Shown here: piece by piece, positions 38,101 to 51,100 of the stretch
Layout of the letters: every line of letters begins with the position of its first letter
Position numbering within the stretch: position 1 is the first letter of the stretch
Assembly: GCA_029948255.1 (NCBI GenBank)
Contig: JALIZF010001874.1
Span: 576,501 to 640,500, forward strand
Direction: 5' to 3'
DNA length: 64,000 nt
DNA from: Telmatactis stephensoni
Taxonomy: Eukaryota; Cnidaria; Anthozoa; Actiniaria; Isophelliidae
Made by a program: the position numbers and the translations under genes
The notes under the pieces: generated by a model
Told to the model about the DNA's origin: nothing
The model's input: the letters and a program-made list of their open reading frames with translations, nothing else
Databases searched by the model: none

Positions 38101-40553
38101 GGAAGAATCGGCCCGATTCTACTACAAAATGTTTTGTGTCGGGCCGATTTTTTGAAAGGAAAATCAAATGAATTGGAGGGCAAAAACAATGGATTTCAAA
38201 TCGGGCCGACGAATCGTGTCGTGTAAATTGGCCTTTATATGGCATGGCAAAGAAACATATAAACCGCATCATGGTGTCATGTGACTGTGACACACGTGCA
38301 GACGTTGCATCTGGACTCCTCTCTCGTTTATTCCGTCTGCGAACGAAACAGCGCCAGAATCCATGTTGTGGAACCTCCTGCGACTTAAACAATTATTGCT
38401 GGGAGCGAAGCGAGCAGCAACACTATTCTTGGTGTGGGATTCCTGTGCGATTTATGACGTCACCTTAATATTGATCCACGAACTCGATTTTTATGTACGG
38501 TGGTATGTTCATGGCGAACCTTGACGTCACAGGGATGAGTTGGGATTCCTGTGCGATTCCATTCGAGAGGTTTTATGTTTCTCGAAGTATACATGAGGGT
38601 TACAAAATGCTAAGTGTATTTTTTCGAGAGGGAATGTTCTGTTACGGGTCATTTTGCGTATTACTGTTCGAGTCGAAGCTCGTCTACGGGCCGAATCAAT
38701 TCAAGCCAAGATAATAAGTATGAAGTGAGGTCGCGCTGAGAATCTCTGCAATATATTTGGTTACCCTATGAAAGAAAATTTTATACTTTGTATGTGATGG
38801 AATTGTATTTATCATTCGTTTAATCTAAAGCGTCAAATACAGTAGACAATGCGGTATCTTTGACCGTGATGCAACGTACAACTAGCTTTTTAAAATCAGT
38901 TAGTTTTATAATCATTGCCAACTAACGCTAGCCGTTTGTGATTGTTTGAAAAATTGCTTTTACTCAAAGTGCTAAATATTTTGAACTGTGACAGTGTGTC
39001 CGACACTGATCCTGGAGAATCATGTTCAGTAGTTCAACATTGAAGGTCAACTAGCAGTGTTCGTCACACAACGCACAAGAGATAGACAAGAAACATTTCA
39101 TATATCAGAGAAAGCGGTGTACTTTTGTGAGTTTTAGGGGAACAGTTCTGCTAACGTGGATACACCAGCTGTTTTCTGCTCGCAGCACTTCACTTTCTAT
39201 TAGAAATGGCTAGTATAATAGATTTGATTGGTTCTCAGTAATGCTCACCACGCGCGACCGTACTGATATCCAATGGGAGTTTGTGTAAGAATTAGCATCA
39301 CTGAGAACCAATCACAATCTATTATATAATCGTGTAAGTCGCAGGGGGTCCAGAATACGGTTTCTTGACGCTGTTTCAACTGAAGTCGCATGCGACGAAA
39401 GCGCGAGCTGAATTCGTCCAAATCTAGTTCTCAAAATAGCGCTTATGCGGGCCAACACCTCAAAATTAGCCACCAAAGGTTTTTTAAGAGTGTGCGCGGT
39501 GTCTCAGTTCCCAGGTCACTCAATCGCTTACGTAACCCAATAGATAACAAAAAATACATACATTTGCAGGCTCCTTTGTGTTTCAATGTCAAAATGTCAA
39601 CATTCTCTGGTTTGCAGGCTTCGACTTCCAACAGACACATGTTGTCGTATGTGTTGTCATCCGAGCCACAGACGGGTGCTAGTTCACGTGTACAAGCTTT
39701 AGGGCATACACATTGGGCAGTGTTGTTTACAACCACACACCTAGATTGTGGATAGTCGCATGATGCTTTCTTGCATGGATCTTTCATCACTACTGGCTTT
39801 ACACCTAGAAACATTTTATAAGCATAAGACAAAAAGAGAGTGAAGAATCGCTTTAGGTTGGATTATTTCCTTAGCAGTGCTTGTCTTTTCATAAGCATAA
39901 GCACAAGCAACATACACAGACTTAGTAATGTACTGCTCATTAGCAGTGCTTGTCTTTCCACTCGTGACATAAGTACAAGCATACACAGACTATTTTTTAA
40001 GGGTCTCTACTTACCACGACACCTTCCATTATGAACAACCTTCAAAATACGATTAGTATTACATCCCTGGACGTCCATTGAGCGACGGTTAGGATACGTC
40101 ACACCATCTGAGCCGCAAACTGGTCTCAAGTCAGCGGTGACGGCCAAAGGACACTCGCACACTGCGGTATTGTTGACGTCCTTGCAAACATGGAGGGGAT
40201 GGCTACATAGTGATATTGAACACGGTGACACTAATGCAAAGTGAAGAAAATATACTTCAAATGAAAATTGTTTTGGTAATACATGATTGAATAGCCTCTA
40301 TTGTGGACGTTTTGTTAAGGCATTTGCAAAGGAGGACAATGATTATTATCACATGACCCGTATTTCGCCCCGCGTGCACTCTTAAGAAAACCTTCGAAAA
40401 AAGTGACGTAAGCAGGGCTGAACGGCTTTTCGAAGGTGGTCTGGAAAAAAACCGTATCCGGACCCGGTCCCCCGGGAAAAAAGGCGATAAAAACCGTCAT
40501 ATGATAAAATGCTTATAGACTGAAATAGATCGGGCCGGACGGCATGACCTCAA

Positions 40554-40589
<36 letters not shown>

Positions 40590-41878
40590 TATAAGTACAT
40601 AGAGACCTTAGGACCCGTTTCTCGAAAGGCCTGGGCCAGTTGCACAAAACTTAACATTGCACTAACTGTTAACGTTGGGCGCTCAGCCCAGGTAAACAAA
40701 CCACTGTTAGCATACTTTTTTGTCCATTTGCTCTGACAGGAAATATGTAGGAAATTGCATTTTCCTTCGTATTTCCTACCTATTTCCTACATACGAAATT
40801 GACAAAAACGTCAAGTGGTAATGTCTGACGTTAGCAGTTGCGTACGACGTTACGTTTTATGAATAAAAAATTTATAAATAATCTTCTACAGCAGACCCAC
40901 GTAGTGGTTATTCTTCTGCTGGCACTCACACTCACTACCTCTACATTAAATGTTTTGCATACATCGCTCAACTCACATGTTGATTTTTGCTGAGGGAGGA
41001 AAACCGGAGAACCTGGAGAAAAAACCCTCGTGGCATGGTAGATAACACCACATCAAACAAACTCAATTCACATATGATCCAGTGCCCGAGCTGGGACTTG
41101 AACCCAGACCACAGCGGTGAAAGGCCAACCATGCCGTCCAATATGCATTAATTAGTTAATTAATATTATGCGAACAATCAGGTTCCAGGTCTTTCTCAAA
41201 GCGCGGGGGAATCTAACATGAGGGAGCAAATCACCAAAGCAGAGAGCAAAGAGAGCAATAATAATAATAAATAATAATAATAATATTTATTATTTGTTAC
41301 GAGCATTTTTCATATGGATATGATCAAATGCGCGAACAGACGCAAATGGGCGACGACCGCTGACCAGCTATATATCCTCCTCGTTAACTGATGAATAATC
41401 TCATTAAAATGCAACCACATCTTACCCTGGTCCTTTTTACAAGGTCCAACGCTCACAACTTTAATGTTCTGACTTTTACGGCATCCTGCAGCGGCTAAAG
41501 TACAGTTATTATCGTGTGTTTCACCATCTGATCCACAAACAGGGGCGTAGAGCTCGATACACGCTTGGATGGGACATTCACACCTGACTGTATTACCATG
41601 GCTGACACACTTCTGCATTGGGTGACTACAGAGTGTCATGTCACAAGGGTCAACGGCCGCTACAGCAAAAGAAGGAAACAGGAGTTACCCACACTGGAAA
41701 ATATAGATTATTCTTTTTCCTTAACCGTTGTGGTGGAGATTCCTTTTATCATTCCCAATGGATCCTTATGAGATGACTAAGAATATTCTACAACTTGACA
41801 AATATCAGTCTTTGTCTGTCTGAGTGTCTGTCTGTCTGACTGCCTGACTGCCTGCCTGTCTGGCTGCCTGTCTGTCTA

Positions 41879-41921
<43 letters not shown>

Positions 41922-44900
41922 GACTGACTGACTGACTGACTGACTGACTGACTATCTATCTGTCTGTCTGTCTGTCTGTCTTTTGGATGGTCGGTTGTTT
42001 GGTGGTCGTATACTTACAAAGGCATTTATTTCCTGACATTCTCATTCCTTTCTTACACAGACAACGCTTGGTACCATCAGGAAAACCAACACACTGTTGA
42101 TTTTTGCCGCACTTTAGTTTACATTTCAAGTTCGCTGCAATATAGTAAAAGGTTTTCCTTAAACAAACTATGGGTAGATCATCATGTCTGATATATTTTT
42201 GTACGTCTTTAGAAAGGTCTGCCATACGCAAACCGCTCTATTTGTTAACTAGACGCGAGGATTCAAAACTCGTTAATTGCAAAAACGCGCGAGTAAATTT
42301 ACTCACAAACTTGAGTAAATCGGTGTATCCACAGTAACTCACTTATTCGAGTAAATTTACTCAGTTCTTTAAGTAACTGGAAACCCTTTACTCAAATAAC
42401 TGAGTAACTGCGTACCATTCATTCAAATAACTGAGTAAATTTACTCGGCTAAGTGAGTTACTGTGGATGCACTGATTTACTCAAGTTTGTGAGTAAATTT
42501 ACTTTTGCAGCATTGGGCTATGCCCGCCGAGCGAGTAGAAATGCTGCGCTTTTATTCTTGGGTTGCATGTGACGTCACGGCAGCCATCTTGGATGAACTT
42601 CAACAAAAGATTTCTCATTAGTGTTTATTGTTTGTTCATCCAACATGGCTACCGCTCTATTGTCTCTTGAATTTCCAAAAGAATGGATGAAACCCAGCAA
42701 TAAACGGATTTGTTAGAACACAGTTTTAGTTACGTACGTCTGACGTTAACACAGTCCTTTTGGCATCCATTGAAGCAACATTTAGCATTCCTTCTGCAAT
42801 CACTGTCTGTCTTACACATACTGCCACGTCTATTACAAAGGCCGTTCAAGCCGGTCCATGGTGCCGGGCAGGTACCTACTCGTTTACGTTTCGTGACACC
42901 TGAATCACCAGAAAAAAATATTATGGTGGTGGTGGTGGGGGCGGGGGGCTGCTATAATCCTCCAAACTTTCTACCCTACCCAGTCAAATGTTCTGTTTGA
43001 AAACTGTTTTGGCTGTGTAGTTACTTTATTGTCAAATCCAGCTCCTCCCTCCACCACTCCCCTCCACGCGTCAAGGCCCTCTAAGAACTCGTCTGTATGG
43101 AAAGAGTTGGACTGCTCGGAGCCTTTAGTTATTTGAATTCAATATAATAAAATGGTTCGCATTTTTACGCCCGCCTTTTTTACGATAGTTTGGTAAGGAA
43201 TGTAAGGTCAAATATTACAGTTCCGTGATTTGAGTAAACTTACATTTTCCTCTCTTTTCGATCTGCAGTACCATATTCTTTTCACATCCTGCGTTTTCCA
43301 TTGCCATAGTATTGGGGTAGGTTTTGCCATCTGATGCACAAACTGGGTCGTATTCCAATGTCATTATTTGACGACACTTACAGACTGCAGTACCGTTGAT
43401 GTTGACGCATGTTTGCTGTGGATGACCTGCATACTGTTGAGGCGCATGGGTCGGGAGCATCACCTGGGTGGAGAGGTTTGGAATATCAAATTGTGTGACA
43501 AAAAGCAACGTGTGCTACATTGCTGCAGTACTTGATTCTTTATAAGGCCACCTCGACGTTCACCACCACACCGCTATAAGCACCATCAACTACTCCACGG
43601 CTCTTCTGGTTCAATCAACAGATTTAGATCTCTTTTCAATAACGACTTCCTGGATCACCACAACCAACATTACAGACGAGCACCTCTCTACGATGACCAC
43701 ATCTCCACAGTGACCACCCCTGTACAATGAACACCTCTTCACAATGACCACCTCTGTACAATGACCACTGTACACCTCAACAACAACAACAACCACCACC
43801 TCTGTGAATGACCACCTCTGTGCAATGACCACCTCTGTACAATGACCACCTCTGCACAATAACCACCTCTGTACAATGACCACCTCTGTACAATGACCAC
43901 CTCTGCACAATAGCCACCTCTGTAAAATTAGGGACCTTAAGCAACCACGACGACGACGGCAGGGAAAACGGGACGTCAAAAAGTATTCAAGCGCAATATT
44001 TACTGCAATTTTTTTCGCTTATTTAATTTGAATTGCCATTCAGCCCAGAGTTTTGAAATGAAAGAAAATGAAAGAGAGAGTTTCTGGGCGAACGGAAAAT
44101 AAACTGGTTTGCGTCCTCAAGTTCCCGTTCTCTCCAGAGCGTGAAATCTGGACTTTTCACGTTGTAGGTTTGCAGAATACGGTTGATTTCTTTACACCTC
44201 TGCTCACTTACACGTGCAGTTATTGTATTTTGTAATTAAGGCCATTGTCTTAGGCCGTCGTCGTCCTCGTTGCCGTCTTCGTTGCTTAAGGTCCCTAATG
44301 ACCACCTCTTCACAATGACCACCTTTGTACAATGACCACCTCTATTTTAGGAATTCAGTACAAGATACAAATACATATATACTCATACAGGGCCCTAGAC
44401 AATAGGACTCAGGGTACCCCTCTGTACATTGACCACTACATACTGTTTTTATACAGAAAACTACTTACATTTCCCTCTCTTTATGATCTTCAAAATCATA
44501 CCCTTTGCACATCCAACATTTTCCATAGTCATGGTATTGGGGTAGGTCTTGCCATCTGATGCACAAACTGGGGCGTATTCCAAGGTTGCCATTATACGGC
44601 ACTTACAAACAGCCGTGTTGTTGTTGTTCATACAAGTCTGCTGGGGGTGCGGGCACAATGAGGGCTCGTCACAAGGATTGGAATCGTCATCTACAAAAGT
44701 TATACAAAGTTAGGTTGTCCCAAAAGTCCCCTTCCCCTGCTGGAAAACGGCTGCTCAACCAAATGAACCGACCGAAACACAAGCACCGAACAAGAGATGA
44801 CAGCAAGTGTATGGTGATATATCCGCAACATAACCAAAGAGATAAAATTTTGAGTTAAGATCGTTGTTGTTACTTGAGTTTAATTAATGGTGTGACCCGT

Positions 44901-47900
44901 CCCTTTGGCACGTCCCCATATACTAATTAATTAATTAGTAGTTAGTTCGCATTGATATGCAAAGAGATCATTGTGTCCCTCGAAGGAAATTATTGGTGTG
45001 ACCCATCCCTCAAGCACGTCCCCGCAATGCTTAGTTAGCCTAGACCTATGCATTTATATGCAAAGAGATCGTTGTGTCACTCGAAAGGAATTCCTTGTGT
45101 GACCCGTCCCTCAATCATGTCCCCACAATACTTAGTAGTTAATCTAGACCTATGCATTGATATGCACAGAGATCGTCGTGGTGTCACTCGAAGGCAATTA
45201 TTAGTGTGACTCCGTCTCTCAATCACGTCCCCACAATACTTAGTCTAGAGCTATGCATTGATATGCAAAAGAAATCGTTTTTGTGTCACTTGAAGGGAAC
45301 TTCTTGTGACCCTCCCCTCTATCATGTCCCAACAATACTCAGTAGTTAGCTTAGACCTATGCATTAGTAATACTTAGGCCTGGCTTTCACGAGCGACGGA
45401 AGCAGAAGCGGAAGCGGAAGAATCATACGCAGACTCAGTATGTACTGTTCATTGTCTTTTTTCACACCTAGGTGAGAAATGCAACACTGAGTCTGCGTAT
45501 ATTGCTTCCACTTCTGCTCCCGTCGATCGTGAAAAACAGCTCTTAGTTAGTCTAGCTAGATAGACCTAAGCATTAATATGCAATAGCAAACTCGAGTTCG
45601 ACTTACCTTTACATTTCCCTTTATGTGCCACTGTTATATTCATATTGCTGTTACAAGAATAGGACTCCAACATACAAGCATTATGGTAAGTCTTCTTGTC
45701 GGTGCCACAAACTGGTGTATAATCATTAAAGCAGTCTATCATTGGACATTCACATTCTGCTTTGTCGTTCTTCATTAAGCAGAGTCGAAGTGGATGACTA
45801 CATTTTACATCTTTGCACGATTCCTTTGCTGGATAGAATAACAAAAGTAAAAATGATAATAATTAGGCATAATTTATAAGCTGTTTTGAAAGCTTCGTCG
45901 TTTCCTTCTCCATCCCTGTAGTCCCTACCTCAAATAGATGACAACCCTCTATCAAACAACCTCTTTGTAAAAACAGTGGAACCTACATTAAACAATCGCT
46001 CAGTTTTCGCAGTGAACATCTAAGAAAGCCCACTTTTACACGTATTAGTCATCCACCCTCCGTTTATCGAACACTATATATTTACAGATCAAAGTCCAAG
46101 AACCCATACCTCTATTAGCCGACCACCCTCTATTAAACGACCACCTTTTTCGTATACCAACTTCAACTTTTGACTTATTAAATGATTAAAGAAAGATCGT
46201 GTAATTTCATGCGCATGCGTACATGCGTGCTTGCGCATGCGTACTCGTGCAATAACCTACCGTTACATTTTCCAGGATATGCAACCGTGACATCATAGCT
46301 GTTTGGACAAGCGTCCATATCCAAATAGCAGGAGTTGTGATAGGTTTTACCATTTGAACCACACACGGGATCTCTTTTGGAGCTGCACTTCATCAGAGGA
46401 CATTCACAAACAGGTTTGTTGTCAGTGACCAAACACTTTCGGTTGGCATGACTACAGACAATGTTGTCACAGGGCGTGGATACTGGAATGCAATGATCGA
46501 CGTTACAACATTACAGAGCACTCCCTCGAGACGAACTTTACCTATTTTTTGTTTGTTTGTTTGTTTGTTTGTTTTTGTTTTTTCGTCTTATTTAAGCGAC
46601 AATGGACTTAAAGAGAATTACAGCCCAATCTCTCAAAAAGGGATGAAATTCGGGTGGGTGCAATCCATTGGCTTGGTTTGATAAACTCACCTCTTGGGCA
46701 TTCTCCCTTGAATACAACTGTGAGCATCTCCTTCTTTGTACAAGCGGCTGCTTTCATTTGACATTCATTACCGTATGTTTTGTTATCAGAAGCACACACA
46801 GGATCGTACTGAAGAGTGCAGATTTTCGGGCATTCACAGGAAGTACTGCCATCTTGTCCTACCTGACAGACGGCGTAAAACCCACATTTGATGCCATCGC
46901 AAAGATTAGGAGCTATCAAATGAAAAAAAAAGAAACACCGTTATTTTGGGCTAGAAAATAGATATAAACCAATGGATATGAAAACAGAATGTGTCTCAGG
47001 GGTGAATTTAGGGGAAGGGTGCAGGGGGTGCGCACCCCCTCCTGCGTCCACTTTGAGTCCTCTTTTCTCTTTTTCCAAAATATCCTCTCGGCAGTTTCCA
47101 ATGTATATGATGGTGCATCCTCTCCTGAAGACGGTGCACCGCTCTTGAAAATAATCACGGTTATCTGACTTGTGTTTCGCTTTCGGTTATCTCAAAATAT
47201 CCGCCATCACGTATATCCCTTTCATTAATTTGTCTCCATTCTGTCCTTCGATTTGAAATCAGTAAGACCTGGGTAAAACAGAGTACTTTGCATGTCAATC
47301 CGAATTTGATCCATTGCTTTTGCTCCCGTCGTAAAGAAACCCATTTCCCTTGCATCACTATTTCTGTCGTTTCGGACGCAATCGCTATAAGGCCTGGGTA
47401 AAAGAGACAACTTTACATATCCAACCCAAATTAGGATACGTCCACATTATTCCGGAATAAGTTTGAAAAAAAAACATGTTTGCTACGTTTAGGCCTTCCA
47501 TCCACACTAAAAGGAATTAAATATCTTTTGTCTAAGAACGACGAAAGTGCGGATGCAACATCCGTTTAGACCTTCACGTGTTTTTTATTAAGTAATGCTT
47601 ATGTGAAGTATTCCGTGTAACCCAAAACTCATTTTAAACCGCCATCATTGCAACATATTTTGGCTCTTCTTGATTGTTGAAAATAGGAGGGTTCCATTGT
47701 AATGAATTCTACTGTAAGTAGAGTAGATTTCGTATGACTGTGAAAACGGCACCGCACGGTCACGACACGGTTACGGCAGGAATCTCGAATGTTTTTTAGA
47801 GACATCACGGCACTGTCACGGCCACGTACGACACGCCGCGGTCAGTTTCACACTCATACGAAATCTGTATTATTTAACTTACGAGGTGGTGAGCAGTCAG

Positions 47901-48103
47901 GTCGACCGCGGATTCTTGTGCCTTCCAGCTCTTTACCGTCATCATCAACACACCAACAGTGGCCCGTAGACCCGTGGCATTGCATGATGTCGTATTTTCC
48001 ACTGTCTTCACATGTTGGCAAGAACCGTCCAAGTGGTGGGTTGTCCAGCGCGTCTCGATACGCTCGCTGGCATTTGGTTAAGTCTGAAAACAAAGATCAA
48101 ATC

Positions 48104-48153
<50 letters not shown>

Positions 48154-51100
48154 GCTGCTGCTGCTGCCATCCGGGTTTTTTTTTTCTCCTTTGCCTCTAG
48201 CTTCCATCGATCCTTCCCTACCTTCTTTACACTATCAGACCACCCCATTGATTTATCCGCTAATCTTATTCTTCCGTCAGTCGGTTCGTTCACTTGCCTG
48301 TCTCCGTCCATCCACGTCCATCCACCCGTCCCTCCCTCCCTGCCTCCATCATTGGACATACTCTATCAATCAATATATTGAACCCATCCCATCAAACCAC
48401 TGATCATTTCTAATAAGTTCGAGCAAGCAAACATCGAAGTGAGTCATTAAAGTGACTAACAATTTTCTGTTCCTACCATCATCAGAGCAATTCCTTGTAG
48501 CTCCTTCACGTGTGTTAATGCGAGTACTGGAGATTTCCTGGCCGTTGTTGATATTAACACACCAACATTCACCAACCGATGTATGGCACTGCAAATCTGT
48601 AAAATCACCAAATGATGTGCATGTTGGTACATATGTACCAGGAGGGGGTAGATTATTTGGTCCAAGTGCCTTCTTTCTCTTCTGCTGACAAGCTGTCAGT
48701 ACAGGGGTAATTACTACAATAAAAGAGAAGAAATATACATTAATATACGTCTGTGCGCGAAGAAAAAAATTGATTTTGGTTGTCCTTGAGGTGATGAATC
48801 ACTTTCAGAGTTCATCCGACCCTAAAATTAACGACGAATTAAGAGGTTGTTCAAAAGAAATGACGGCTCATAGAGGTAGTTCCTCATAGAAGATACAGAT
48901 GCGTTTTTAGAAAGAGGAAATGAGTTAAACGACCATCGACTCGAAGCTTGTGTGAGAACACATAACTCGTGTTTGGAGTTCGATAGATTCCGACGCATTC
49001 TGATCCTTCGAACACAACTTGAACACAACTGAAAGCTTAGAGGTATGCAGTGAAATTAGATAGGTTAAATAATGATCTTTTGTAGTGTAAGTACTCGCTT
49101 CATACGGTGTGATTCCTGTCAGGCAACCATCCCCATTAAATGACGCCAAAAGTCACCATCACAAAATTTGCCCATTTATACATGGCGTTGACGTACCTGG
49201 AGGTGGAATTGATGGCTCAGCATCCACACATTGTCTCTGACACCCATTAAAGCAACACTTCTTGTTGTCACCACTGCATGTTGAATCAATTGTACATTGG
49301 TCACCCATTCTGTCACAGATACCATCAAGACCCTTGGTAGGTTGTGGACATGTACCATTGACTCCTGGCACAAAACCTGGAACAACTGTTAAAAAGTTTC
49401 AAGAGTTAAAAAAACCTAAAAAGTGACAACATACACATTAGTTCGTAATAAATGTGAACTTTCTTTCCATATATATCGATTTGGAATGCCTGAATGTTTT
49501 CCTATTTCTATCCTCCTGAGTAATAAAATATTTGTTGGAAGTGAAGATTCTATCGTCTCTTCTTGACTGAAGCAATCTCGAACAAATATATATTTCATTA
49601 GATTGTGATTGTGAACAGGTTAAATATGATCGTAAACACGTTTTATATGATCTAAAACGTTTCATAAGATCTGATACAGGACGAAAATCGTGATCGTAAA
49701 CATGTGCAATATGATCGTAAACACGTATAATACATGATCGTAGGCACGTTTCATAAGCTTTGGAACATTAGGAAAATCGAGATCGTAAACACGTTTACTT
49801 ATTACAGAGCCAACTAGTCTCCACATACTGCTTGCATGTTTTCAGTCTTACATCATCAATGTGAAACAGAGTACAAACTGTGAAGACTTGATCTTCACAA
49901 ATATGCTCTACCATACCTGCCAAATTACAATTGGGTCTTCCTCGAATGCGAGTGTATGGAAGCTCATTACCATCCAAGTCTGCACACCAGCAATAGCCAG
50001 TAGAACCGTGACACTGGACGTCGTCGTAAAAACCATTAGCGTGACAGCTTGGAGTGAAGTGTCCGATTATTCTTTTTTTCGACTTCTCGTGGGCTTCTAT
50101 TCTGTGCTTGTGACAAGGTGATTGGCCATCTAGAACGAGTCAAACATATAAGCATACTATCAGTCCCTTTCATGCTCGCTAAATCAGAGGTGGAGACATG
50201 GACCGCGCTTGTAGGAGGTGGAAGTGTCGAAACAACTGGGGCAGAGTGGGTGGGGGGAGGGGGGAGGGGGGTAATTGAAAAGCGCGAAAGGAAAGAAAGA
50301 TTGCTATGGTCGAACAAATGTCGAATGATTTTTTACACGAACTGATTCGCAGGTTGGGGTTCGCAGGTTTTATTTATACTAGTACTGTAAGGGACTGTCG
50401 CGAAAGGGCTATAATCGAGAAAGTTGCAGCTAGAAACGGGAGAGAATCACAATGAGACGCACTTAGAACATGCATCTCTGAAAATGTTCCGGAAGAAGTG
50501 ATCCTCATACTACTGCATTGGTGTTCGACAAAACTAATACAAGTTCTTCAAATATTTTTAAAGACCTTTTTCTAAAACAATCTAAGTACCGTGAATTAGA
50601 GAGATTAACTGTGAGCTCCTGCATGACACATAAGTGACAAGTGACACATGCTTAATAAAAGGGGCGAGCCTGGGGTCATCCAATCGTTGTAAAGTCATTA
50701 TCTCCAGCTCGGTTATAGCTAGAGACGAAGGTACGTTTCTTAAATGAGCCTGGAGTTAAGCTGTACTGCCGTATTTGTAAACGCGAGATGCGAGATACGT
50801 TCACTGTTCTTAAAAAAAAACAGCATAATCACAAACCTGGATAGACACAATCATTCTGGCATCCATTATGACAACATATCCTTCCAAACCTGCAGTCTGC
50901 GTTGCTATCGCACATGTCCCCTCGGAAATCACAGAAACCTCTTTTACCCTTCCAGGGTTTGGGACATTTCTTGCTACCATCTAAATACAAAACGAGATAA
51001 AGTTTATAATAAAACTTTAAAATTGCTAGTGCGCACGTATTCTTTACTCTCATAAGGCAGAGCGCGCGTTATAATTGCCAGCTTTCTTCTCTAAACACCT

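Noticed and set aside
43611..43979. 122-codon frame of CTEVVIVQRW repeats
   Set aside because: Minisatellite by-product.
47789..48403. 204-codon plus-strand frame
   Set aside because: It runs antisense through a Tg1 exon and a (TTG)n tract (poly-Leu); no domain.
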